DNA of 64,000 nt from CAVOKN01 sp963696505 (GTDB lineage: Bacteria > Pseudomonadota > Gammaproteobacteria > Burkholderiales > Rhodocyclaceae): assembly GCA_963696505.1 (NCBI GenBank), contig CAVOKN010000001.1, forward strand, positions 104,306 through 168,305, given 5' to 3'. This document shows, one piece after another, positions 27,673 to 35,764 of the stretch. The translations under genes were made by a program, and so were the position numbers. Position 1 is the stretch's first letter; every line of letters begins with the position of its first letter. The notes beneath the pieces were generated by a model, which saw nothing but the letters and a program-made list of their open reading frames with translations, was not told the DNA's origin and did no database searches.

Positions 27673-27909
27673 ATGTCCCGCCGCCACCTTGGTCAGCAGA
27701 TTTCCTTCGTCATGGCCATAGTCAGTGTCCTGGGAGCGGCGATCATGGTCGCCGTTGCGGCCTGGCTGATCCTGACCCGCGGCGCGGCCGACGTGTTCTC
27801 GGCCAGCGCCATTGCGGGGGTCGCTTTCCTGGCGAGCTGCGCCGTGGTGCTCTACGTCATGAGCCATCCGCAGCCACCGCTGCCGCAGGATCCCGCTTCG
27901 AACGGCTAG
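27673..27909 (+). CDS. Small two-helix membrane protein
   Basis: A 78-aa protein with two predicted TM helices: FVMAIVSVLGAAIMVAVAAW and the later ASAIAGVAFLASCAVVLYVM, and a Pro-rich C-terminal tail. The Met at 27673 gives a compact protein; earlier in-frame Met codons would add Arg/Pro-rich sequence. It is convergent with the amidase gene and overlaps its end by four bases. No family recognised and no ribosome site is strong, so it is a plausible but unproven gene. Confidence 0.5.
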   Translation: MSRRHLGQQISFVMAIVSVLGAAIMVAVAAWLILTRGAADVFSASAIAGVAFLASCAVVLYVMSHPQPPLPQDPASNG

Positions 27910-28640
27910 CCGCCGTTCGCCTTGCGGCTCACCAGGCAGCCGAGCAGGCCGAGGTCGGTGTCGCTCAGCAGCGGCGGCGAGTCGTCCTGCACGTAGTGCA
28001 GCTTGAAGGCGGCGACGGCGGCCTCGACATCGCTCACGTCGTAGCCCATCGCATGCAGCGCGAGTGCCGGATCGAAGCCCGGCGGCGGCGGCGCGTGGGG
28101 CGGGTCGCACCACAGGCCGAAGCCGCGAGCCGCCAGATCGCGCCACGGGAAGTGCCGGCTCGGGTCCACCTTGCGCCGCGGCGCCACGTCGGAGTGGCCG
28201 ACGAAGTTTGCCGCCGGCATGCCGTGGCGGCGCTTGATGTCCGCCAGCAGTTCCAGCAGCGCGGCGATCTGCGCCGGAGGAAAGGGCTCGTCGCCGTTGT
28301 TGTCGAGCTCGATGCCCAGAGAGGTGGAGTTCACGTCCGACACCGCGCCCCAGCGCGCCTTGCCCGCATGCCAGGCCCGCGCGCGCTCGTCCACGAGCTG
28401 GAATATGACGCCGTCCCGGGCCACCAGATAATGGGCGCTCACCTTGAGCAGCGGATCGGCTAGCACGCGCAGCGCCCGCTCTGCGTTGTCGCTGCCCGTG
28501 TGATGGAGAACGACCAGGTCGGCCTGACGCGCGTTGAAGTTGGGCGAAGCCTGCCAGCGGGTCGGAATGTCCGGCCGCTGCGGCAGCGGCGCACAGCCGG
28601 CGATGGCCAGCGCCGCCGCCGCGATCAGGAACCGCCGCAT
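27906..28640 (-). CDS. N-acetylmuramoyl-L-alanine amidase, AmiD/AmpD-like lipoprotein
   Basis: A 244-aa protein with a lipoprotein signal (RRFLIAAAALAIAGC). The amidase_2 domain is clear: LVVLHHTGSDN gives the first zinc His, SAHYLVARDGVIFQLVDE and AWHAG follow, and FVGHSDVAPRRKVDPS holds the last zinc His and the Lys-x-Asp-Pro motif. It should cleave the bond between MurNAc and the peptide stem in the periplasm, as outer-membrane AmiD does. Start at 28640 is chosen for the signal peptide. Downstream of the gcvR-like gene by 25 bases, same strand. Confidence 0.9.
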   Translation of the reverse strand: MRRFLIAAAALAIAGCAPLPQRPDIPTRWQASPNFNARQADLVVLHHTGSDNAERALRVLADPLLKVSAHYLVARDGVIFQLVDERARAWHAGKARWGAVSDVNSTSLGIELDNNGDEPFPPAQIAALLELLADIKRRHGMPAANFVGHSDVAPRRKVDPSRHFPWRDLAARGFGLWCDPPHAPPPPGFDPALALHAMGYDVSDVEAAVAAFKLHYVQDDSPPLLSDTDLGLLGCLVSRKANGG

Positions 28641-28665
28641 CGCGAGAATGCCGCCCCGCACCTGC

Positions 28666-29211
28666 TCAGTTGCGCGCCGGCTCGAAAGTCGCGTCGAGGT
28701 TGAGCGCGTCGCAGTGGTCGAGGAAGTCGGAGCGCAGCGTCGGGATGTGGGTCGCCGCCGGAACGCCCACCGTCATGCGCACCGAGAACATCGCCGTGCC
28801 GGTATGCGGCGCCGGGTAGGCGTCGGTGTCGAGCTGCTCGATGTTGATGCCGCGCTGGGCGAAGAAGCTCGACAGGCCCTGGACGATGCCCGGGTGGTCC
28901 ACCGAGATCGCCTCGACGAAGTAGGGCACCACCGGCGCACCGCGCTCGCGGCTACGCGTGCGCTGGTGGATCACCAATAGGCCGAGCTGCTTGCCGATGT
29001 CGGGAAGCTGACTTTCGAGCTTGGCCAGCGCGTCCCAGCGCCCGGTGAGCAGCATGATCAGGGCGAACTGGCCACCGAGCACCGCCATGCGGCTGTCCTC
29101 GATGTTGCAGCCGGTATCAACGATGCGGCGCGTGAGCTGGTCCACCAGCCCCACGCGGTCTTCGCCGGTGGCGGTGAGAACCAGGCTTTCCTGGCGATGG
29201 TCCTGGGTCAT
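28666..29211 (-). CDS. GcvR-like ACT-domain protein
   Basis: A 181-aa protein with two ACT domains. The first starts LVLTATGEDRVGLVDQLTRR with NIEDSRMAVLGGQFALIMLL; the second has PYFVEAISVDHPGIVQGLSS and INIEQLDTDAYPAPHTGTAM. This arrangement matches GcvR, the repressor partner of the glycine cleavage regulator GcvA in gammaproteobacteria. In betaproteobacteria similar proteins are widespread and their ligands are mostly untested, so the glycine link is by homology. Confidence 0.85.
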   Translation of the reverse strand: MTQDHRQESLVLTATGEDRVGLVDQLTRRIVDTGCNIEDSRMAVLGGQFALIMLLTGRWDALAKLESQLPDIGKQLGLLVIHQRTRSRERGAPVVPYFVEAISVDHPGIVQGLSSFFAQRGINIEQLDTDAYPAPHTGTAMFSVRMTVGVPAATHIPTLRSDFLDHCDALNLDATFEPARN

Positions 29212-29248
29212 GGCGGCAAGAGATTGCTGGACAGGGCGCCGATGCTAG

Positions 29249-29342
29249 CACGCCTCGCGCGGCCTTCGCAGGTCGGCTCAAACCCCAAGGGCGGCGCCGA
29301 CATCGACCGCCCGGCACACCTCGCGCAGCCTTCGCAGGCCGG
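29249..29342. repeat. Two imperfect 28-bp direct repeats
   Basis: A 28-bp segment at 29249-29276 and another at 29315-29342, both containing CTCGCGC and CCTTCGCAGG, match at about 24 of 28 positions with 38 bases between them. They sit in the 187-bp gap between the TRAP permease and the gcvR-like gene. No function can be assigned. Confidence 0.45.
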
Positions 29343-29402
29343 TAGGGTGCGCCATGCGCACCGGTTCATTCACCGTCCGACGCTACCCATGGCGGACCCT
29401 AC
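29342..29402. repeat. Near-perfect 15-bp inverted repeat overlapping the dctM stop
   Basis: GTAGGGTGCGCCATG (29342-29356) pairs with CATGGCGGACCCTAC (29388-29402) at 14 of 15 positions, with a 31-nt loop. The right arm contains the TAG stop of the TRAP permease gene. It has no T-run, so it may stabilise the mRNA end or be a mobile palindrome; a weak terminator role is possible. Confidence 0.55.
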
Positions 29403-31423
29403 TTGTAGAGGTAGTTCGGCAGCCAGAGCCCGATCCCGGGGAAGGCATAGAGCAGCGCCAGCGCCACCAGTTGCAGCGCCATGAAAGGCAGCATGCCGAC
29501 GAAGATCTGGTTCAGCGTCACATGGGGCGGCGCCACGCCCTTGAGGTAGAACGCCGCCATCGCCACGGGCGGCGAAAGGAAGGCGGTCTGGAGGTTGAGC
29601 GCCACCAGCAGGCCGAAGAACAGGGGGTCGATGTCGAAATGGGCGAGCAGCGGAATGAAGATCGGCATGAAGATGACGATGATCTCGGTCCATTCCAGCG
29701 GCCAGCCGAGCAGGAAGATGATGGCCTGCGAGAGCAGCATGAACTGGAGCGGCGTGAGGTTCAGCGACAGGACCCATTGCTCGACCAGCGCCTGGCCGCC
29801 GAGCAGGGCGAAGGCCGCCGAGAAGATGCTGGAACCGACGAACAGCCAGCACACCATGGCCGAGGTGCGCGCGGTGAGAAACACCGATTCCTTGAGCCGT
29901 CCCCAGGTGAGCTGGCGATAGGACAAGGCCAGAACGATCGCGCCCAGCGAGCCGACGGCTGCCGCCTCGGAAGGCGTGGCGAGGCCGAAGACGATGGTGC
30001 CCAGCACCGCCAGGATCAGGATCGTCAGCGGGAAGAACGATGTCATTAGCATCCAGCCGACTTCCAGCCGCTTCCAGTCCAGTTGCCGGTAGAACCACAG
30101 CAACACCGCCGCCAGCGCGACGCCAATGACGGCGAGCGGCGCCTGCCAGCCGCTGTGCTCGGGGGCTGCCGGCGGCGCGGCGGTCTCGGCCGGCGGTTCT
30201 TCAACGCCCAGGGCGCGCGGTCCATCGGCCGCTGCCTGCCGGCCCGCCCCCGACCCAAGTTCCAGGGGGGCCGCGTCCGCGCCGGCCTGCCCGGACGGCA
30301 CAGGCTCACCGCCTAGCGGCTGGGGCGGTGCCTCGGCCGCCACCGGCGGCTCGGCCAGACCGCCGAGCGCCTGGGGCTGGCTCTCGCCGAACGCCGAAGG
30401 CTGACTTTCGCCCAGCGGCTGCGGCGCCGTGCCCAAGGCCTCGATGCCAGCCGGCAGATCGGGTTCGGCGTCGAGCTGGCTGGCCTGGCGGGCGAAACCC
30501 CAATAGGCCATCGCCAGCACCAGCACCACCGTCAGCGAAGGCAGGACGGCGACGATCAGGCGCTTCCACACCTCGACCTGGGGTGCGCCCGCATGCCGTC
30601 GCGGCGCCATGGCTGCCGCCAGCAGCCCCACCGGCATGGAGCGCCGCCCGCCATCGGTGAGCGCCTCGGCCCACGCCGGCGCCGGCACCCGCTTCTCCTC
30701 GGCATCCAGCGGCGGCGCCAGGTCGGGGCGCAGCTTCGCCAGGACGATGACATAGCCGATGTAGAGCGCGGTGAGCATCAGCCCCGGCAGGAAGGCACCT
30801 GCATAGAGCTTCACTACCGACACCCCGGCGGTGGCGCCATAGACGATCAGCATGATCGACGGCGGGATCAGGATGCCCAGGCAGCCGCCGGCGGTGATCG
30901 CCCCGGCGGACAGCTTCACCGAATAGCCGTGGCGCAGCATGGCCGGAAACGCCAGCAGGCCCATCAGGGTCACCACGGCGCCGACGATGCCGGTGGCGGT
31001 GGCGAAGACGGCGCAAGTGATCAGGGTGGCCACTGCGAGCGAGCCCGGCACTTCCGACAGCGCCAGGTGCAGGCTGCGGAACAGCTTGTCGATGATATTG
31101 GCACGCTCCACCACGTAGCCCATGAAGACGAACAGCGGGATGGAGATCAGCACGTCGTTGGTCATCACCAGGAAAGTGCGCTGCACCATCAGATCGAGAA
31201 CCTTCTGCGTGTCGAAGTCGAAGGCCAGCCAGCCGAAGAACATGCCCATGCCCATCAGGGTGAAGGCGGTGGGAAAGCCGAGCATGATCGCGACCACGAT
31301 CAGCGCCAGCATGAGCAGGCCCAGATGGCCGCCGCTCATCTGCGACGGCGCCGGCATCAGCAGCGCCACGACGAGCACCACCATGGCCATGATCGACAGG
31401 CCGAACCACACGCCACGTTTCAT
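29399..31423 (-). CDS. dctM: TRAP transporter large permease (DctM) with Pro/Gly-rich insertion
   Basis: A 674-aa membrane subunit, well above the usual 425-440 aa for DctM. The N-terminal half shows DctM features: LIVVAIMLGFPTAFTLMGMG, SIPLFVFMGYVVERANIIDK and GGCLGILIPPSIMLIVYGAT. A central low-complexity stretch of about 130 residues follows, with repeats like QPLGESQ and ALGGLAEPP, then the second membrane half with STIVFGLATPSEAAAVGSLG-like sequence and LGWPLEWTEIIVIFMPIFIP. It carries out sodium- or proton-driven uptake with DctP and DctQ. The start at 31423 overlaps the dctQ stop (ATGA). Confidence 0.92.
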   Translation of the reverse strand: MKRGVWFGLSIMAMVVLVVALLMPAPSQMSGGHLGLLMLALIVVAIMLGFPTAFTLMGMGMFFGWLAFDFDTQKVLDLMVQRTFLVMTNDVLISIPLFVFMGYVVERANIIDKLFRSLHLALSEVPGSLAVATLITCAVFATATGIVGAVVTLMGLLAFPAMLRHGYSVKLSAGAITAGGCLGILIPPSIMLIVYGATAGVSVVKLYAGAFLPGLMLTALYIGYVIVLAKLRPDLAPPLDAEEKRVPAPAWAEALTDGGRRSMPVGLLAAAMAPRRHAGAPQVEVWKRLIVAVLPSLTVVLVLAMAYWGFARQASQLDAEPDLPAGIEALGTAPQPLGESQPSAFGESQPQALGGLAEPPVAAEAPPQPLGGEPVPSGQAGADAAPLELGSGAGRQAAADGPRALGVEEPPAETAAPPAAPEHSGWQAPLAVIGVALAAVLLWFYRQLDWKRLEVGWMLMTSFFPLTILILAVLGTIVFGLATPSEAAAVGSLGAIVLALSYRQLTWGRLKESVFLTARTSAMVCWLFVGSSIFSAAFALLGGQALVEQWVLSLNLTPLQFMLLSQAIIFLLGWPLEWTEIIVIFMPIFIPLLAHFDIDPLFFGLLVALNLQTAFLSPPVAMAAFYLKGVAPPHVTLNQIFVGMLPFMALQLVALALLYAFPGIGLWLPNYLYK

Positions 31424-32043
31424 TTCGCCTTCTCCCGCTCGATCAGGGCACGCTCGGCCCGTTCGATCTCCCGGTCGTCGAAATTGACCATCTTCTTCAA
31501 TTCGTCCACGTCCACCTCCTCCACGTCGCGATCGCGCGAGGGCCAGGCGCCGCTTTTCAGGCACAGGGCACAGCGCACGATCTCCACCAGCCCCTGAAGC
31601 AGCAGCAGCGCGCCGGCAATCGGGATGACGGTCTTGAAGGGATAGAGCGGCGGTCCGTCGGCACTCACCGAAGAGTGTTCCCCGATGCCCCAGGAATAGT
31701 CGGCGAAGCTGGTGCCGGCCCAGATCAGCGCCACCACTCCGGGGATGAAGAACAGCAGGTAGAGCAGCAGGTCGAGGCCGGCCTGAAGTCGCGGCGGGAA
31801 GAAGCCATAGAGCACGTCGCCCCGCACATGGCCGTTGCGCGACAGGGTGTAGGCGCCGGCCATCATGAACAGCGTGCCGTACATCATGTAGCTGGCATCG
31901 AAGGCCCAACTGGTGGGCGCGTTGAACAGATAGCGCGACAACACCTCGTAGGTGATGCCGAAGGTGAGCGCCAGGATCAGCCAGGCGAAGGCCTTGCCGA
32001 CAAAAGCACTGATTTCGTCGATGAACAGCAGGAGCCTTTGCAT
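31420..32043 (-). CDS. dctQ: TRAP transporter small permease (DctQ)
   Basis: A 207-aa small membrane subunit with four TM helices: AFAWLILALTFGITYEVLSR, FMMAGAYTLSRNGHVRGDVL, LLLYLLFFIPGVVALIWAG and VIPIAGALLLLQGLVEIVRC. The motif RNGHVRGD is typical of DctQ. A charged C-terminal tail, rich in Asp, Glu and Arg, is longer than usual. The end overlaps dctM by four bases. The gap to dctP (32044-32127) contains a palindromic repeat. Confidence 0.92.
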   Translation of the reverse strand: MQRLLLFIDEISAFVGKAFAWLILALTFGITYEVLSRYLFNAPTSWAFDASYMMYGTLFMMAGAYTLSRNGHVRGDVLYGFFPPRLQAGLDLLLYLLFFIPGVVALIWAGTSFADYSWGIGEHSSVSADGPPLYPFKTVIPIAGALLLLQGLVEIVRCALCLKSGAWPSRDRDVEEVDVDELKKMVNFDDREIERAERALIEREKAK

Positions 32044-32095
32044 GGGAGCCGCCCCCGAATCAAGCCGTCGGGTGGGCCGTATGCCCCCACCCCTG

Positions 32096-32119
32096 CCCTC
32101 CCCCGCACGCGGGGGAGGG
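32096..32119. repeat. GC-rich palindrome between dctP and dctQ
   Basis: CCCTCCCCCGC (32096-32106) and GCGGGGGAGGG (32109-32119) form a perfect 11-bp stem with a 2-nt loop. It is preceded by CCCCCACCCCTG, as in the element at 39977-40029. It lies within the TRAP operon, eight bases after the dctP stop, where it could set dctP expression above that of the membrane subunits by protecting the dctP message. Confidence 0.7.
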
Positions 32120-32127
32120 TAAGTACG

Positions 32128-33279
32128 TCACTTCTTGGCGAACCAGTGGTTGTAGGCCATGCGCGGATCGACCACGGTGTCGAGTTGCCAGCCGATCACG
32201 CGCTGGGCGAACTTCTTCTGCGAGTCGAGCACCTTGGCGAAGAAGGGATTCTCCTGGCTCTTGCGATCGGCCACCGCGCTCCACGCCTTGAGCTGTTCCT
32301 GGAGCACGTCGTTGGGCGTCTTGTAGAACTTGACGCCCTGTTTCTCGCGCATGTCGATGTAATCCTGGGAGTAGCGGTCCAGCGCCTTCCACGACATGTC
32401 GGCCGAGGCGGCCTGGGCGGCATAGCGCATGATGGCCTTGAGCTCCGCGGGTAGCGAGTCGTACTTCTTCTTGTTGAACACGATCTCGAAGGTCTCGTTC
32501 GGCTGGTGGTAGCTCTGCAGCATGCACACCTTGGACACGTCTGGGAAACCGAGCAGGCGGTCGGAGGAGGCGTTGTTGAACTCCGCCGCGTCCAGCAGGC
32601 CGCGGTCCAGGGCCGGCACGATCTCGGCGCCGGGCAGGGCGTTCACCGCGGCGCCCATCTCCTTGAACACGTCGATGGACAGCCCCACGGTGCGGTACTT
32701 GAGCCCCTTGAGGTCCGCCGCCTTGGCCACCGGCTTCTTGAACCAGCCCAGGGGCTGGGTCGGCATCGGCCCGTAGAGGAAGCCCTGGACGTCCAGCGCC
32801 AGCACCTTCTGCACCAGTTCGTCGTACAGTGCCTGGCCTCCGCCGTACTCCATCCATGCCAGCACCATGTTGGCGTCCATGCCCAGCGCCGGGCCGGTGC
32901 CGAACAGGGAAAAGGCCGAATTCTTGCCGTACCAGTAGGCGCACACCCCGTGGCCACCGTCCAGGGTGCCCTTGTGCACCGCATCCATCAGGTCGAAGGC
33001 CTTCACCACCGCCCCCGCCGGCAGCACCTCGATCTTGAGCCTGCCGCCGGACATGTCATTGACCTTCTTGGCGTAGTCCAGCGCGTACTCGTGGAAGATG
33101 TCCTTCGCCGGCCAGGTGCTCTGCCAGCGCAGGCTGACCGGCGCCTGGGCGCGGGCAATCATCGGAAAGCCGAGGCTCGCCGCCGCGGCACTGCCCGCCG
33201 CCGCGCCGCTGAGGAACCTGCGACGGGAGACTCTGGAAGGGGTGGTTTGGGAATCCGTTTCGATGGGTGTGTCGCTCAT
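32128..33279 (-). CDS. dctP: TRAP transporter substrate-binding protein (DctP), Tat signal
   Basis: A 383-aa periplasmic binding protein. The N-terminus has a twin-arginine signal SRRRFLSGAAAGSAAAA ending near ARA. The mature domain matches the TakP-like/mannitol-chloroaromatic TRAP class: LRWQSTWPAKDIFHEYALDY, LKYRTVGLSIDVFKEMGA and DAAEFNNASSDRLLGFPDVS. These proteins often bind 2-oxo acids or aromatic acids; the ligand here is not known. The start has no strong ribosome site and the IS607 tnpB stop is only 12 bases upstream, so insertion has probably replaced the native promoter and leader. Confidence 0.9.
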   Translation of the reverse strand: MSDTPIETDSQTTPSRVSRRRFLSGAAAGSAAAASLGFPMIARAQAPVSLRWQSTWPAKDIFHEYALDYAKKVNDMSGGRLKIEVLPAGAVVKAFDLMDAVHKGTLDGGHGVCAYWYGKNSAFSLFGTGPALGMDANMVLAWMEYGGGQALYDELVQKVLALDVQGFLYGPMPTQPLGWFKKPVAKAADLKGLKYRTVGLSIDVFKEMGAAVNALPGAEIVPALDRGLLDAAEFNNASSDRLLGFPDVSKVCMLQSYHQPNETFEIVFNKKKYDSLPAELKAIMRYAAQAASADMSWKALDRYSQDYIDMREKQGVKFYKTPNDVLQEQLKAWSAVADRKSQENPFFAKVLDSQKKFAQRVIGWQLDTVVDPRMAYNHWFAKK

Positions 33280-33291
33280 GGGTGTCTGCTA

Positions 33292-34665
33292 TCAAGAAAG
33301 TGCGCAAATATGCGCACGGTTCTTTTCCTGCCCCGACGTGTCTTGCTGACCACATTCGTATTTGACAGGCGTGACTTTCCCGGCTGTCTCTGGAACCATT
33401 CCAGAGGCAGCGCCGCCGTTGCCGGACGGACTCGCCACGGGTAGGGCAGTTGCGGTTGCCAGCCGTTCGAGGTTGCGTGCCGCGTTGAGATCGCGGTCAT
33501 GGTGTGTGCCGCACTGCGCACACGTCCATTCCCGGTCGCGCAAGGCCAACGCCTCGTTTTTCCAGCCACAGACCGAACACAAGCGGCTGCTCGGATACCA
33601 GCGATCAGCAATGACCAGCCGGGTGCCGTAACGTTCAGCCTTGTATTCGAGCTTCAAGCGGAACATCCCAAAGCCCACGTCGCTGATGGCGCGGGCGAGT
33701 TTATCGTTCGCCAGCATGCCCTTGACGTTCAAATCCTCGATCACCACCGCTTGGTTTTTGCGGCAGAGCCGGATCGTGAGCTTGTGGGTGAAATCCGCTC
33801 GGACATTGGCAACGCGGGCGTGCAGCCTTGCCAATGTCGCAGCAGACTTCTTGCGATTGTTCGAAGCAGGAAGTTTCGTGCCTTTGGGCAGATTGGCCTT
33901 GGGTACAAACCCGGCCTTGACCTTCGCCGCTTCCACTTTGCGGCTCAGACGCCGTCCACGAATCTTCAGCCGGCGCAACGCCGCCTTGAGCGGTTTGGGT
34001 GCCTCAATGGCCTCGCCGCTGGACAGCGTGGCTGCGGCCTTGATGCCCAGATCGACGCCTTCAATCGCATTGCCATTGCGTTGTCGGTAAAACACGGCAT
34101 CGGGCACCTCGACCTGGATGGCAACGAACCCGCGCTCGGCAGTGCGCGATACCGTTGCCCCGAGAATCTTTCCCTTGAAACGCAGCGCCTCACGCATCGA
34201 CACATCGCCAATCTTGGGCAAGCGGATGGTTTTCCCATCTACTTTGAACTTGTCGTTGGCGACGTAAAAGCTGTCCAGACACCGCCCCTTCTTCTTGAAG
34301 GTCGGCGGATACGCCAACTTCACGCCCTGCTGGCGCACACTGCGGCGCAGGTGTTTGCAATCAGGGGCGATACGCGCTCCTGCCTCGATGTCGGCAAAGA
34401 ACCGTTTCCATGCACGAGCCAGATGCTCGAATGGTTGGGCGTGGCTGTCGCGGTGCATATCCTTGAGCCAAGGGAACAATTGGTATTTGACCGCGTTGAA
34501 TTGTTTTTTGAGCGCCATCGCGTTGGGCTTTTGGCCCGCCGCGTATTGCTTGTTCCACTCATCCAGCGCCCAGTTCCACACCTTGCGCGCCGTGCCGCAG
34601 GCGCGGGCGAAGTAGTTCCCCTGTTCTTGCGTTGGACAAAGTGCGATCTTGTGGGTCAGTTGCAT
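33292..34665 (-). CDS. tnpB: TnpB, RNA-guided nuclease of an IS607 element
   Basis: A 457-aa TnpB. The RuvC-like catalytic residues are all present: D205 in GVDLGIKA, E310 in VVIEDLNVKGM and D392 in HHDRDLNAARNL. The zinc finger C363-x2-C366 ... C382-x2-C385 lies between the last two. TnpB proteins cut DNA using an omega-RNA from the IS right end, so the protein looks functional. The start at 34665 overlaps the accessory ORF by ten bases. The C-terminal tail after residue 400 is long and may be partly dispensable, since the omega-RNA scaffold usually overlaps it. Confidence 0.93.
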   Translation of the reverse strand: MQLTHKIALCPTQEQGNYFARACGTARKVWNWALDEWNKQYAAGQKPNAMALKKQFNAVKYQLFPWLKDMHRDSHAQPFEHLARAWKRFFADIEAGARIAPDCKHLRRSVRQQGVKLAYPPTFKKKGRCLDSFYVANDKFKVDGKTIRLPKIGDVSMREALRFKGKILGATVSRTAERGFVAIQVEVPDAVFYRQRNGNAIEGVDLGIKAAATLSSGEAIEAPKPLKAALRRLKIRGRRLSRKVEAAKVKAGFVPKANLPKGTKLPASNNRKKSAATLARLHARVANVRADFTHKLTIRLCRKNQAVVIEDLNVKGMLANDKLARAISDVGFGMFRLKLEYKAERYGTRLVIADRWYPSSRLCSVCGWKNEALALRDREWTCAQCGTHHDRDLNAARNLERLATATALPVASPSGNGGAASGMVPETAGKVTPVKYECGQQDTSGQEKNRAHICALS

Positions 34666-34973
34666 CGCCGGGCCTGTTCGATGGCCATTTGCGCCACACC
34701 CGCCGCAAGAATCTCGCGGGCACGCATGACCGATGCTGCCTGCGGTGCGTCAGGCCATACATCGCGATACCCCCAGAACGATGCGGCGGCGTACATATCC
34801 TCCACGCGAACCTTGCCGGGTTGCAGTGGCGCAAGCTTTGCTTCGCACTCAATCCCGTCCAGCCGGGAATGACATAAGTAATAATCGGCCTGATGAACCT
34901 TGCTCTTACGTAACGTCACAAAGCGCCCGCATCCACCGTGGCAATAGATAGTCACTTTCTCAGCTTGGCTCAT
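34656..34973 (-). CDS. IS607 accessory ORF with Cys motif, unknown function
   Basis: A 105-aa protein between tnpA and tnpB. Start 34973 is chosen because AAGGA lies eight bases upstream; it overlaps the tnpA end by 14 bases and the tnpB start by ten. The N-terminal half has YCHGGCGRFVTLRKSKVH followed by DYYLCHSRLDGIEC, with four Cys and several His that could form a small zinc ribbon. The C-terminal half is helical. No family was recognised. The tight overlaps suggest translational coupling within the element. Confidence 0.6.
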   Translation of the reverse strand: MSQAEKVTIYCHGGCGRFVTLRKSKVHQADYYLCHSRLDGIECEAKLAPLQPGKVRVEDMYAAASFWGYRDVWPDAPQAASVMRAREILAAGVAQMAIEQARRCN

Positions 34974-35577
34974 TGTTCGCATCCTTCTTCAATGCCTCGT
35001 CCAGCTTTTTTCGGTAGTTCCTCAGACCGTATAACCGGGACGAAAAGCAATGCACGATGGTCATCAAGTCCTGCACCATTTCCTGCTCGGGAGAAAGACG
35101 TTCTTGATTGAGCACTAGCAGTTCGCAGCCATTGATTTTGGCAAAGTGCTCGAACCACTCGAAGCCGAACCGGGTCAGCCGATCCCTGTGCGCCAGAATC
35201 AGTGTCTTGACTTCGCGTCGGCCAATATCTTCCATCAGCGCCAGAAACCGCTTGCGCTTGAAGTTCAGCCCGCCGCCCACTTCCTCGACAAACTCGACGT
35301 TGGCAAGACCTTTGGCCACCACGAATTCCTCCAGCACTTTGCGCTGATTCGCCAAATCCGGTTTTTGCGCGGCACTGGAGACGCGGCAGTACGCCACCCG
35401 CCGGATCGGCGTATTCACCGACTGGCGCAGGCCGATGAATTCGCGAATCTGCGCTTCGGTATACAGGCGCCGATTGCTGTCGGTGCGCGCCACAGCAGTG
35501 AGCCGCCCCTCGCGCTCCCAGCGCTGCAAGGTCTTGACCGAGACGCCCAGCAGCTTCGCCGCCTTGCCTGTGCTCAT
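34960..35577 (-). CDS. tnpA: IS607-family serine transposase (TnpA)
   Basis: A 205-aa serine recombinase with an N-terminal MerR-like helix-turn-helix (GKAAKLLGVSVKTLQRWERE) followed by the resolvase domain. The catalytic Ser is S67 in AYCRVSSAAQK; downstream LAHRDRLTRFGFEWFE and the C-terminal helix RNYRKKLDEA are typical of IS607. Start at 35577 is preferred because GGAA lies just upstream; in-frame Met at 35589 and 35604 are possible. Length is normal, with no sign of inactivation. Confidence 0.9.
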   Translation of the reverse strand: MSTGKAAKLLGVSVKTLQRWEREGRLTAVARTDSNRRLYTEAQIREFIGLRQSVNTPIRRVAYCRVSSAAQKPDLANQRKVLEEFVVAKGLANVEFVEEVGGGLNFKRKRFLALMEDIGRREVKTLILAHRDRLTRFGFEWFEHFAKINGCELLVLNQERLSPEQEMVQDLMTIVHCFSSRLYGLRNYRKKLDEALKKDANNEPS

Positions 35578-35764
35578 GGTGTTTTCCATGAGCCAATAGT
35601 ACATTATTGCGCATTATTTGTAATGGTAGAGTCAGCCTCCTCCAGTTGTTTGTATGTGTGGCGGCCTGTTCTCGAAGGTATTCGCGGCTGCGCATTTCCA
35701 CAGACACCGCCTGCGGCACCGCGTTCCGTCTGCGCCCGATGCTAGGCGCGGTGCGCCGCACAAA

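Larger units (their letters stand above)
33285..35620 (-). mobile_element. IS607-type insertion sequence (tnpA, accessory ORF, tnpB)
   Basis: Three minus-strand genes, overlapping at both junctions, form an IS607-like element: a MerR-HTH serine transposase, a 105-aa Cys-containing ORF, and TnpB. IS607 elements lack terminal inverted repeats, so the ends are approximate. The hexamer TGCGCA occurs twice near the right end (33301-33306 and 33311-33316) and once just upstream of tnpA, inside ATTGCGCATTA near 35610, which may mark transposase-binding ends. The element separates the amidohydrolase gene from the TRAP operon. Confidence 0.85.

Noticed and set aside
29249..29342. CRISPR-like array
   Set aside because: Only two imperfect copies with 38 bases between; no cas genes in the window.
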